DNA of 64,000 nucleotides from Nitrospirota bacterium. Lineage in GTDB: Bacteria; Nitrospirota; 9FT-COMBO-42-15; HDB-SIOI813. The translations under genes were made by a program, and so were the position numbers. The notes under the pieces are model-generated. The model worked only from the letters and a program-made list of their open reading frames with translations. It had not been told where the DNA came from and made no database searches. The stretch lies in contig JADZCV010000045.1 of NCBI GenBank assembly GCA_020851375.1, positions 254,046 through 318,045 of the forward strand. Direction: 5' to 3'. This document shows positions 16,655 to 25,364 of this stretch, piece by piece (the stretch's first letter is position 1; each line of letters begins with the position of its first letter).

Positions 16655-18506
16655 CCAGGTCTACTACAATGGATTTAACTCAGGTCTTATGCCTGACCCT
16701 GATCTGACTGTCTGGCAATGGTCCGACACATACCGGATGCTACCCCGGAAGGGCGCATCTGAGCCGGGTCGGTGGAAGACTAATAGAACGCCGTATCTCC
16801 GGGAGATACTTGAGTGTCTTTCTCCATCCAGTCCTAATGAGCGAATTGTCTTTATGAAAGGTGCTCAGGTTGGAGGGACTGAATGCGGTATTAACTGGAT
16901 TGGGTATATTATTCATCAGGCCCCTGGACCTGCACTTGTGGTTCAACCCACTGGAGATACGGCAAGGAATTGGAGTAAACAGCGGTTAGGAAGCATGATT
17001 GAGGCGTCCCCTGCACTGCATGGCCTCATCAGGGATTCCAGGGAGCGGGATTCCGGAAACACAACACTTTCAAAGGAATATCCGGGCGGTATTTTAATTA
17101 TCGCCTCCGCAAAGTCTACCGCAAGGCTTCGCTCAATGCCGATTCGTTATCTCTTCATGGATGAGGTGGACGAGTACGCCGCAGATGTAGGCGGTCAAGG
17201 CGATGCAGTCTCACTGGCAGAAAAAAGAACATCCACTTTTTCCATGCGGAAGATTTACCTTGTCTCAACCCCAACTTTTAAAAACATCTCCCGGATAGAA
17301 AGAGAATATGAGGCATCAGACAAACGCAGATATTACGTCCCATGTCCTCATTGTGAATGGATGCAACCGTTAAAATGGTCAGGTATCATGTGGGATAAGG
17401 ACGGAGAAAAACACCTTCCGGAAACGGTGCATTACGTTTGTGAGCGATGCGGGGAGCGGATTGAAGAATATCATAAGACCTCGATGCTTGAGGCCGGCGA
17501 ATGGCGGTCTGAGACCCCTGGCATGAGCAAGATTGCAGGCTTTCACCTATCCTCTTTATATTCGCCGCTTGGCTGGAAGTCCTGGGAAGAGATAGTCAGG
17601 GAGTTTCTCGAGGCCCGCCGGCTGCAAAAGCAGGGAGATATAACCTCGATGCAGGTGTTCTCAAATCAGGTTTTAGGTGAGACATGGGAACTCGTAACTG
17701 AGCAGGCCGACTATGAGGGTATCCTGCAGAGAGTGGAATCCTATGGGCCTGAGATTCCCCTGGGGGCCGCGGTACTGACTGCCGGTTGTGATGTTCAGAA
17801 GGATCGCCTCGAGCTTGAGGTCGTTGCCTGGGGAAAAGGGGAAGAGTCCTGGTCCATTGAGTATAAGGTCCTCATCGGCGATCCTTCAAAGCCTGAAGTA
17901 TGGACAGAGCTTGAAGGCTATCTGCAGAAGACCTGGCCTCATGCCTCCGGTCGCACCCTTCGGATCATGAGTGCTTGTATTGATTCAGGCTATGCAACGA
18001 AAGCGGTCTATGACTTCATAAGGGACCGGCAGGTCAGGGGAATTTATGCAATTAAGGGGTCTAACCAGACAGCAGCGCCTATCATCTCCGATAGGCCGCC
18101 AAAGAAGCACAAGACCAGTAAGGTCCATCTCTTCCTGATCGGGACAGACACGGCAAAAGCAGCGATATTCGGACGGCTTAATCTTGTTGAACCCGGTCCC
18201 GGGTTCATGCACTACCCTGATCACTATCCACCTGAGTATTTTGAGCAACTGACATCAGAGCGTCTGGTCCTTCGCAAGGGGAAACGGGTATGGGAGAGAA
18301 AACCGGGTAAGCGAGGGGAAGCACTTGACGCAAGAGTCTATGCGTTGGCCGGCCTTGAAATACTCAAGACGTTCTCAAATTTCAACCTTAACCAGCTGGT
18401 GGATTCATTCTCAAAAGTGAAGGAAAAGCAGCCGGCACAGCAGCAAAACATGAAGCAGCGGAGGGCCACTCAGCCGGGATGGGTCAACTCATGGAAGTAT
18501 AAATGA
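16641..18506 (+). CDS. terL: Terminase large subunit, GpA family
   Basis: The 621-residue protein is a lambda gpA-type DNA-packaging motor. The ATPase part has the variant Walker A MKGAQVGGTE near residue 73, motif VVQPTGDTARNWSKQR, Walker B YLFMDEVDEY near 172 and the coupling motif STPTF near 210. A zinc-binding insertion follows (CPHCEW and CERCGE). The nuclease part includes AGCDVQKDRLELEVVAWGKG and ACIDSGYAT. Full length for the family, so it appears functional. It would package DNA into proheads, here either the element's own capsid or a helper's. Confidence 0.95.
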   Translation: MLNPNQVYYNGFNSGLMPDPDLTVWQWSDTYRMLPRKGASEPGRWKTNRTPYLREILECLSPSSPNERIVFMKGAQVGGTECGINWIGYIIHQAPGPALVVQPTGDTARNWSKQRLGSMIEASPALHGLIRDSRERDSGNTTLSKEYPGGILIIASAKSTARLRSMPIRYLFMDEVDEYAADVGGQGDAVSLAEKRTSTFSMRKIYLVSTPTFKNISRIEREYEASDKRRYYVPCPHCEWMQPLKWSGIMWDKDGEKHLPETVHYVCERCGERIEEYHKTSMLEAGEWRSETPGMSKIAGFHLSSLYSPLGWKSWEEIVREFLEARRLQKQGDITSMQVFSNQVLGETWELVTEQADYEGILQRVESYGPEIPLGAAVLTAGCDVQKDRLELEVVAWGKGEESWSIEYKVLIGDPSKPEVWTELEGYLQKTWPHASGRTLRIMSACIDSGYATKAVYDFIRDRQVRGIYAIKGSNQTAAPIISDRPPKKHKTSKVHLFLIGTDTAKAAIFGRLNLVEPGPGFMHYPDHYPPEYFEQLTSERLVLRKGKRVWERKPGKRGEALDARVYALAGLEILKTFSNFNLNQLVDSFSKVKEKQPAQQQNMKQRRATQPGWVNSWKYK

Positions 18507-18670
18507 CTTGCCCTAAATGTAGCGGCTTGATGATTCCTGAGAGAACGCTTGATGGTTATTATGTGCTGAATATTGTCAGGTGCTTAAACTGCGGGAAGGT
18601 CACTTATCCCTTTGAATCAGCAAAACTTGATGGTATCCCCAGACCGCAGGACGGAAAAGAGCAGGAATAA
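18503..18670 (+). CDS. Small zinc-ribbon protein
   Basis: A 55-residue protein begins at ATG 18503, overlapping the terminase stop by four bases. It has CPKC near the start and CLNC at residues 27-30, a classical two-knuckle zinc ribbon, then a polar tail ending in GKEQE. The overlap and clean motif support a real gene. Small zinc-ribbon proteins near terminase genes occur in many phages; the function is unknown. It is a second Com-like protein beside the broken one at 13904. Confidence 0.7.
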   Translation: MTCPKCSGLMIPERTLDGYYVLNIVRCLNCGKVTYPFESAKLDGIPRPQDGKEQE

Positions 18671-18730
18671 CCGTGTACGCTTTCTGAGGGGCATTTTTAT
18701 TGTTGACATGGGTGCTGAGACGGGTTCAGA

Positions 18731-18913
18731 TCACGAATAAAGAGTTGTTTCGGGTTTGCCATCTTTTAATGACGGAAGCTGAATCAGGATCAGGGGGGCA
18801 AGTGGGCCAAAGATTAGGGCTGCTACCAACCAAGCGAAGGTAAAGCGCCTTTTTAGTTTGGCAAGTGGAGGCGTAATGATGAATGCACTTATGATCCATA
18901 CGTAAAAAAGCAT
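18731..18913 (-). CDS. Small membrane protein at the attR end
   Basis: The 60-residue frame has two hydrophobic segments, MLFYVWIISAFIITPPLA and FAWLVAALIFGPLAPLILI, separated by a basic loop (KLKRRFT). This resembles a common family of tiny two-helix membrane proteins. It is the only minus-strand gene of the element, in the 415-base stretch 18671-19085 that has no other gene. The ribosome site is poor. A superinfection or envelope role is possible but unproven. Confidence 0.4.
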   Translation of the reverse strand: MLFYVWIISAFIITPPLAKLKRRFTFAWLVAALIFGPLAPLILIQLPSLKDGKPETTLYS

Positions 18914-19021
18914 GTCTTATTATATATTCATGCTGCTTCAATCTCAAGGTGCTGATGATAACTGAAATAACCTGTGTCCCTCAGTGATCCGCTCCTGCCT
19001 CTTTAACTCCCTACCCATGTT

Positions 19022-19040
19022 TTAAGTAAATGTTAAGTAA
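19022..19040. repeat. Right integrase arm-type site
   Basis: TTAAGTAAATGTTAAGTAA is an exact copy of 9453-9471, with two TTAAGTAA units 11 bases apart. It lies 46 bases from the right 44-bp att repeat, inside the element. Confidence 0.7.
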
Positions 19041-19085
19041 ATCAGGATATTGTTTTATGTTTACTTTGTAACCTGTTGATTTTAT

Positions 19086-19129
19086 TGGCGTCCCCAGGGG
19101 GATTTGAACCCCCGTTTGCGCCGTGAAAG
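19086..19129. repeat. attR inside tRNA-Glu
   Basis: Identical over 44 bases to 9277-9320. The identity runs from the 5' edge of the anticodon loop to the CCA end, a usual crossover segment for tyrosine integrases. Confidence 0.95.
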
Positions 19130-19163
19130 GGCGACGTCCTAAGCCGAGCTAGACGATGGGGAC
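19086..19163 (-). tRNA. tRNA-Glu (anticodon TTC), carries attR
   Basis: Reading from 19163 the acceptor stem GTCCCCA pairs with TGGGGAC, with a CCA end encoded (19088-19086). The anticodon loop CTTTCAC gives anticodon TTC at 19127-19125. The T-loop GTTCAAATC is canonical. The 3' part, 19129-19086, is the 44-bp att repeat, so integration left the tRNA intact by supplying an identical 3' end. Confidence 0.95.
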
Positions 19164-19171
19164 GCTGATGA

Positions 19172-19244
19172 TGAGCCGCGATGGATTCGAACCATCGACA
19201 GCCGCCTTAAAAGGGCGGTGCTCTACCAACTGAGCTAGCGGCCC
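19172..19244 (-). tRNA. tRNA-Lys (anticodon TTT)
   Basis: From 19244 the acceptor stem GGGCCGC pairs with GCGGCTC (one G-T). The anticodon stem CCGCC/GGCGG encloses CTTTTAA, anticodon TTT. T-loop GTTCGAATC is canonical. The following bases are TCA rather than CCA, so the CCA end must be added. It lies 8 bases upstream of tRNA-Glu in the same operon. Confidence 0.95.
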
Positions 19245-19266
19245 ATAGATGAGTTCAGAACATATA

Positions 19267-19296
19267 TTAATATCATTTACCACTTGTAAATGTCAA
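19267..19296 (-). promoter_or_regulatory. Promoter of the tRNA-Lys/tRNA-Glu operon
   Basis: On the minus strand TTGACA (19296-19291), 18 bases, TATTAA (19272-19267). Transcription would start near 19260, about 15 bases before tRNA-Lys. Confidence 0.6.
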
Positions 19297-19301
19297 ATAA
19301 T

Positions 19302-20747
19302 TTAAGAGGGGTCCTCCGGAATATCCTGTGACCCATTTAATTCCCGCAAAATTCCTGTGTTCCTTGGCTTCCTGTCTACCTGCTCAAGCGTTGGGATATC
19401 TTCACCTCCGGTAACGCCAAGTTCCTTAAATTTTCTTACAGTGGGCAAAATGCGCAATTCAAGGGAACCGATTACCTTGTTATACGTGTCAACGCTCCTG
19501 CCTATCGTACTGCCAAGGTCATCCAGGTGACCTGCTATGACACTTATCCTTTCATACAATTCTTTACCAAGGATGCTTATCTGCTTCGCATTGTTTGTCA
19601 GGTACTCCTGACGCCAGCCGTATGCAATTGCCCTTAATAATGCAATAAATGTCGTAGGTGTGGCTATAATCACACCTTTCTGAATTCCATCCTCTATAAG
19701 GGTGCTGTCCATTTCAAGCGCAGGGCCTAAAAATGACTCGCCAGGGATAAACAGGACGACGAACTCAGGCGACCTGTCGAACTGGCTCCAGTATTCCTTT
19801 GATGCAAGCTTGTTCATATGCGTCCTTATGTGCTGTCTGTGCCTCTCCATTTTGTCCCGTCTCTGGTCCTCGGTATTGACAGATATGGCATCGAGGTAAG
19901 CCTCAAGAGGCACCTTTGAATCAACTACTATCTCCCTATCCAAAGGAAGATGAACAATCATGTCCGGCCTGATCCTTCCCTTGTCTGTATCTACAGACAA
20001 CTGCTCTGTAAAATCACAGTGCTCCGACATGCCTGAGAGTTCAGCAACCCTTCTCAATGTCACCTCACCCCATCTACCCCGCACCTCCGGTTTTCTAAGG
20101 GCAGAAACAAGATTACTTGTCTCTTTATGGAGCAGTTCCTGGGTTGACGCCAGTGTCTTTAACTGCGATTCAAGCCCTCCGTAAGCCTTATTCCGGTTTT
20201 CCTCGATAGACCTGATCTGCTCATCAAACCTTTTCAGCGCATCATTCAAAGGCTTTATCATTCCGTCCATCGCCACCTGATGCTCTCCAAGCCTTCCCCT
20301 GGTCTCAGAAACAATCCTGCTTAGATTTTCAGATGCAAGTTTCAGAAATTCCTCGCTGCTGCTCTTCAGAGCTGCAGATGAAAGGGCATTAAATGTATTG
20401 GTCATCTCCCCTTTCATCCCTTCTATAAGCCGTCGCTGTGCCTCAAGGTTCTCATTTGATGCCTCAAGTCTTGTAAGAGCTTCGACTTTGGACTGTTTCT
20501 CAGTTTGGATGTCATTCCTGAGCCTGCTCAGGTCAGCGTCCTTATTCTGAATCTGTTGCCGGAGCTCATTTACTATGGCCTCTGCACTCCTTGCCTTTCC
20601 CTCAAGCTCCAAAAGTCTTGCGGAGTGTTCTGTCCGGAGTTCAGCGGTCTCTTTTGAGTGAATGTCCTGCAATTTTGACCTTGCCAGGAACCATGCAATT
20701 CCGCCGCCTGTTATTACACCGATAATTATGTATATTATATTTTCCAT
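19302..20747 (-). CDS. rmuC: DNA recombination protein RmuC
   Basis: The 481-residue protein has one N-terminal membrane segment (IIYIIIGVITGGGIAWFLA), a long coiled coil (residues ~25-210), then the RmuC nuclease-like domain with GRWGEVTLRRVAELSGM, the DMIVHLPLDREIVVDSKVPL segment and LGPALEMD. RmuC limits inversions at short repeats, which is notable in a genome full of palindromic repeats. It is probably anchored in the inner membrane. It follows the TPR-like gene at 20766 after 18 bases. Confidence 0.93.
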   Translation of the reverse strand: MENIIYIIIGVITGGGIAWFLARSKLQDIHSKETAELRTEHSARLLELEGKARSAEAIVNELRQQIQNKDADLSRLRNDIQTEKQSKVEALTRLEASNENLEAQRRLIEGMKGEMTNTFNALSSAALKSSSEEFLKLASENLSRIVSETRGRLGEHQVAMDGMIKPLNDALKRFDEQIRSIEENRNKAYGGLESQLKTLASTQELLHKETSNLVSALRKPEVRGRWGEVTLRRVAELSGMSEHCDFTEQLSVDTDKGRIRPDMIVHLPLDREIVVDSKVPLEAYLDAISVNTEDQRRDKMERHRQHIRTHMNKLASKEYWSQFDRSPEFVVLFIPGESFLGPALEMDSTLIEDGIQKGVIIATPTTFIALLRAIAYGWRQEYLTNNAKQISILGKELYERISVIAGHLDDLGSTIGRSVDTYNKVIGSLELRILPTVRKFKELGVTGGEDIPTLEQVDRKPRNTGILRELNGSQDIPEDPS

Positions 20748-20765
20748 AAACCTGTGGCTGTTCCG

Positions 20766-21671
20766 TTACTCCCTGTTGTTCCTGTTATTTTTCCTGAGCG
20801 GAAGGTCGAGCGACAGGATCTCATTTTCTATTACAACTGCCATGTCTTTTCTCCCAAGCTCTCTGTACAGATCAAGCAGCCTCTCAAGTATGACCATACT
20901 GTCAGACTTTCTGTCAGCCATATTCTTTGCCCTGAGAAAGTACCGTTCTGCAGACTCCGTGTCGCCAAGACTGTACATTGCATCACCGGCATTGATTATG
21001 ACCCACATGTCCCGGGGAAAACGCATAATATTCTCTTCAACCTGCATTATGGCGTCTTCCCGCCTGCCTGCATCCGCCAGTATGCAGGCGGTATCTCTCA
21101 GAAAGTCCTGCGGCTGGCTGGAAAACGCGGCAAACCATCTTCCTATGTTTACAGCCTCATCTGTCATGCCATGCTGCAATAATTCATGTGGAATGCTGAG
21201 CAGAAATCCCTCAAAGTCGTTGCGTGCATACCACGTAAGATCATTGTAGAGATCCACATCAGGACTACCGTCTTCCCTGATAAGTTTATGATAGAATTCC
21301 CTCACCCGTTCATAAATATTTGACAGGAAATATTGTTCGTGCGACTCTGGACTTTCCTCATATGTGTTGACAATGTCATCAATGAATTCAGCCAGCATCT
21401 CAGGGGTCTTCTTCTCATATCCCAGATGCCTCCTCCATAATTCAAACACAGCGCCGTACAAAAAAGAATCTTCATCAGCACCGCCAATCCCGTACAAGTA
21501 TGCCCAGTTTCCCGCAAGCATCTCAGGAGACCCTGCCTTAATTGCCTCAGCCCTGAAATCATCAATGGTTATATCAAGACCGCCCTCTCTAAGCCTCTCC
21601 AGTATCTCTTCATCAGTCAGGTCCCCCGGGTCAGGCATAAAGCCATCGTCATCTGTCCTGCCATGCCGCAT
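20766..21671 (-). CDS. Hypothetical TPR-like protein
   Basis: The 301-residue acidic protein has TPR-type helical pairs in the C-terminal half (AACILADAGRREDAIMQVEE-like segment near 200-220; VIINAGDAMYSLGDTESAER near 225-250). The N-terminal half is not recognised. GGGAGG lies just before the ATG. It has no signal peptide. It probably forms an operon with rmuC; a link in function is not evident. Confidence 0.7.
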   Translation of the reverse strand: MRHGRTDDDGFMPDPGDLTDEEILERLREGGLDITIDDFRAEAIKAGSPEMLAGNWAYLYGIGGADEDSFLYGAVFELWRRHLGYEKKTPEMLAEFIDDIVNTYEESPESHEQYFLSNIYERVREFYHKLIREDGSPDVDLYNDLTWYARNDFEGFLLSIPHELLQHGMTDEAVNIGRWFAAFSSQPQDFLRDTACILADAGRREDAIMQVEENIMRFPRDMWVIINAGDAMYSLGDTESAERYFLRAKNMADRKSDSMVILERLLDLYRELGRKDMAVVIENEILSLDLPLRKNNRNNRE

Positions 21672-21739
21672 TGATATCCTCCCAAACCTGATTAATTGAG
21701 CAATAAGCCGTATGAATTGTCAAGGTATTTTTAGATGAA

Positions 21740-22475
<736 letters not shown>

Positions 22476-22502
22476 AATTTGGTTTTACCGGTTTTCTATC
22501 AT

Positions 22503-22973
22503 ATGCCTACTGTGACAGAAGAAGTTAATTTCTCGGAGACACGGACGTCAGATGCTCCGGAGTATCATAAGGCAGGCATTTTTAACCGCTTTGTCGCCCG
22601 GATAATTGACCTGATCATTGCTGCTGCTTTCTCAAAACTGTTATATCCTGTCGGTTTTTTCGCGGGGCTCACATACCTCCTGATAGCAGATGGGTTCTTT
22701 GACGGCAGAAGCCTCGGGAAGAAACTAATAAACCTCAGGACTATAAAGAGTGACGGGGAACTTTGCTCATATAAAGAATCTGTCCTGCGGAATATGACCA
22801 TAGCAGCCGGTTATCTCTTTTTTTTTATACCCTACGTGGGGTGGGTGTTTGCGCTTGCGATTTATGTTGTTGAGGCGCTTGTAATTATAGGCAATGAAAA
22901 GGGTCTCAGGATCGGAGACGAATTGGCAAAAACAACAGTAATAGAGAATGGAGGGGTGAAAATTGTTAAGTAG
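22503..22973 (+). CDS. RDD-family membrane protein
   Basis: The protein (156 residues from ATG 22503; TTG 22479 is also open) has the RDD motif [20 protein letters not shown], the [13 protein letters not shown] segment and three to four membrane helices. RDD proteins are small inner-membrane proteins, some proposed as transporters. It overlaps mreB by 11 bases and shares its promoter, so it is probably expressed with the elongasome. Confidence 0.88.
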   Translation: MPTVTEEVNFSETRTSDAPEYHKAGIFNRFVARIIDLIIAAAFSKLLYPVGFFAGLTYLLIADGFFDGRSLGKKLINLRTIKSDGELCSYKESVLRNMTIAAGYLFFFIPYVGWVFALAIYVVEALVIIGNEKGLRIGDELAKTTVIENGGVKIVK

Positions 22974-23991
22974 CATATTAGGGTGGTTTTCAACGGATTT
23001 GGCTATAGACCTTGGTACGGCAAGCACACTCGTGTATATCAACGGCAAGGGTATTGTCTGCAACGAACCATCAGTAGTCGCTATTGAGAAGAAATCAGGC
23101 AAGGTGCTGGCAGTAGGAGCAGAAGCAAAAAGAATGCTCGGCAGGACTCCTGGAAACATTGTTGCAATCAGACCTATAAAGGATGGAGTAATCGCCGATT
23201 TTGACATTACTGAAAAGATGCTGAGCCACTTTATTACAAAGGCACACAACAGAAAGGCATTTGTAAGCCCCCGCGTAATCATTGGCATCCCTGCAAAAAT
23301 AACACAGGTGGAGCAAAGGGCGGTCCGTGATTCTGCAGAACTGGCAGGCGCCCGTGAGGTTTATCTTATAGAACAGCCGATAGCAGCGGCCATTGGCGCC
23401 GGCCTTCCTATCACTGAGCCATCGGGCAACATGGTCGTGGACATTGGCGGCGGGACAACCGATATTGCCGTAATATCCCTTGCAGGTATAGTCTACAGCG
23501 ACTCGGTCAGGGTAGCCGGTGACAAGATGGATGAGGCTATACTTTCCTACATAAAACGAAAATACAACCTCCTAATGGGAGACCACATGGCAGAAATGAT
23601 AAAGATGGAACTCGGCTCCGCCTACCCCATGGAAGAAAAACGCTCCATGCTAATGAAAGGGCGGGACCTGATATCAGGAATACCAAAGACCCTCGAGGTC
23701 AATAGTGACGAGATACGGGAGGCGCTTGAAGAGCCTGTCAGCGCTATAGTTGATGCAGTAAAGATAGCTCTTGAAAATACACCGCCCGAATTAGCCTCTG
23801 ATATTATAGACAGGGGGATTGTCCTTGCAGGAGGAGGTTCTCTCCTCAGGGGGCTTGACCTGCGGCTGAGGGAAGAGGTAAGCCTTCCTATTATCACTGT
23901 AGAGAACCCTTTAACGACTGTTGTCATGGGAACTGGAAAGGTACTGGATGAACTTGATCTTCTGAAGAAGGTCTCTGTGCTTACCCAGTAA
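22963..23991 (+). CDS. mreB: Rod shape-determining actin MreB
   Basis: The 342-residue actin homologue has [17 protein letters not shown] (phosphate 1), [15 protein letters not shown] (phosphate 2) and [15 protein letters not shown] (adenosine), full length for the family. It polymerises under the membrane and guides lateral wall synthesis. The start is TTG at 22963, with GGAGGGG 6-12 bases upstream, inside the RDD gene. mreC, mreD, mrdA and rodA follow. Confidence 0.97.
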   Translation: MLSSILGWFSTDLAIDLGTASTLVYINGKGIVCNEPSVVAIEKKSGKVLAVGAEAKRMLGRTPGNIVAIRPIKDGVIADFDITEKMLSHFITKAHNRKAFVSPRVIIGIPAKITQVEQRAVRDSAELAGAREVYLIEQPIAAAIGAGLPITEPSGNMVVDIGGGTTDIAVISLAGIVYSDSVRVAGDKMDEAILSYIKRKYNLLMGDHMAEMIKMELGSAYPMEEKRSMLMKGRDLISGIPKTLEVNSDEIREALEEPVSAIVDAVKIALENTPPELASDIIDRGIVLAGGGSLLRGLDLRLREEVSLPIITVENPLTTVVMGTGKVLDELDLLKKVSVLTQ

Positions 23992-24010
23992 GACAGCAGG
24001 AAGGGTAGGC

Positions 24011-24871
24011 ATGTTCAGGTATTTAACGTTAAACAAGAAGATATTAATTGCTTTTATCCTGATCATCGGAATATTTGTCTTACTCTCCCCTGAGATAAAA
24101 CAGAGACCTGCGTACAGCCTCATTGAAAGACCCTTTTTAACTATCGCAGGCATCATCCAGTCAGGCCTCGCCAATATTTCCGGAGGCATATCATCAACCT
24201 GGAGAGGATATATAAATCTGATAAATGTTCAAAAGGATAATGAGATACTTTCCAAAGAGTTGACAAGGCTGCGCTCTGAAGCCATATTTCTCAGGGAAAA
24301 GGCAGCCACTGGCGACAGGTTGACGGCGCTGCTCGAAATCGAAAACAGATATGTGGTAAAACAGGCAGTTGCCGGCATCATAGCAAAAGACCCGGCTAAC
24401 TGGTATGAGGCCCTGGTAATTGACAAGGGTGACAGGGACGGAATCAAACCAGGCATGGGTGTTATCACTGCAGAAGGGGTTATAGGCAGGGTAACCAAAA
24501 CAGCACCAGGCTATTCAAGGGTCCTTCTGCTGTCAGATAGAAATAGCGCCGTTGCCGGTCAGATACAACGTACCGGCTACGAGGGTATAGTGGAAGGACA
24601 ACAGGGAAAAGTCCTTCGCCTCAATTACATTATGACAGATGCTGATGTCCAGAACGGCGACATAATTATTACATCCGGGATGGATGGCGTCTTCCCTCAG
24701 GGGATTATTATCGGCAGGATAACCAGGGTCGAGAAACCACAAAACAGGCTGTTCCAGTCAGTAGAACTGATACCTGAAGTAAATCTATCCCTTGTAAAAG
24801 AGGTAATGGTAATAAAACCGCCTGTGTCATCCGAAGTTTACCGGCTTCTTCAGGGGGAAAAAGGGGAATGA
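24011..24871 (+). CDS. mreC: Rod shape-determining protein MreC
   Basis: The 286-residue protein has one N-terminal membrane helix (ILIAFILIIGIFVLLS), a coiled coil (residues ~65-100) and the periplasmic beta domain with DRDGIKPGMGVITAEGVIGR and LLSDRNSAVAGQIQRTGYEG. MreC activates PBP2 in the elongasome. It overlaps mreD by four bases. Confidence 0.95.
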   Translation: MFRYLTLNKKILIAFILIIGIFVLLSPEIKQRPAYSLIERPFLTIAGIIQSGLANISGGISSTWRGYINLINVQKDNEILSKELTRLRSEAIFLREKAATGDRLTALLEIENRYVVKQAVAGIIAKDPANWYEALVIDKGDRDGIKPGMGVITAEGVIGRVTKTAPGYSRVLLLSDRNSAVAGQIQRTGYEGIVEGQQGKVLRLNYIMTDADVQNGDIIITSGMDGVFPQGIIIGRITRVEKPQNRLFQSVELIPEVNLSLVKEVMVIKPPVSSEVYRLLQGEKGE

Positions 24872-25362
24872 GGATTATTCTATGGCCTCTGTTTCTGATA
24901 GTAGTTGCAGCCTTTCAGGGAAGCATTGCCAATCCAATCGAGGCAGGCGGAATACGGCCTGACCTCATACTGATAACTGTATATTTTACAGGAATGTTCC
25001 GCGGAGAAGTAAGAGGCGGACTTACAGGCACACTGCTCGGCATATTTCTTGACATAACCTCAGCAGCTCCTGTCTACAGCAATGTATTTTTAAAATCATT
25101 TATCGGCTATGTTGCGGGCGTTATTGGACGCTGGGTTCATAACCCTGGATATTTCCTTCATACAGTAATAATCTTTTTAATATCGCTCATCCAGGGCCTT
25201 ACTGTATTCATCATCTTCCTGTTCCTGGGCACCGCACAGTTTCCATCGGATATCCTTTATATCGCCCTGCCTCAGGCCGTATTTGACGGAGTCCTTGGTG
25301 GAGTCCTGTATTTGCTTATATCATTTTTATCAAAGCAGTCATTTCAGGTTGTCAGGTCATAA
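24868..25362 (+). CDS. mreD: Rod shape-determining protein MreD
   Basis: The 164-residue integral membrane protein has about five helices. RPDLILITVYFTGMFRGEVR and the following GGLTGTLLGIFLDITSA segment are typical of MreD. It lies between mreC and mrdA with ATGA overlap on one side and a two-base gap on the other. Confidence 0.93.
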   Translation: MRIILWPLFLIVVAAFQGSIANPIEAGGIRPDLILITVYFTGMFRGEVRGGLTGTLLGIFLDITSAAPVYSNVFLKSFIGYVAGVIGRWVHNPGYFLHTVIIFLISLIQGLTVFIIFLFLGTAQFPSDILYIALPQAVFDGVLGGVLYLLISFLSKQSFQVVRS

Positions 25363-25364
25363 TA

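Larger units (their letters stand above)
9277..19129. mobile_element. Integrated phage-satellite-like element in tRNA-Glu
   Basis: The element is bounded by 44-bp direct repeats at 9277-9320 and 19086-19129. It carries, all on the plus strand, a tyrosine integrase next to attL, an unknown protein, an AlpA-like regulator, a helicase/primase, a capsid protein, small head-associated proteins and terminase small and large subunits. I find no portal, prohead protease, head-tail connector, tail or lysis gene. That content fits a phage satellite (PICI-like, perhaps capsid-forming) better than a full prophage, although a decayed prophage cannot be excluded. Integrase arm-type repeats lie inside both ends. 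Confidence 0.88.
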
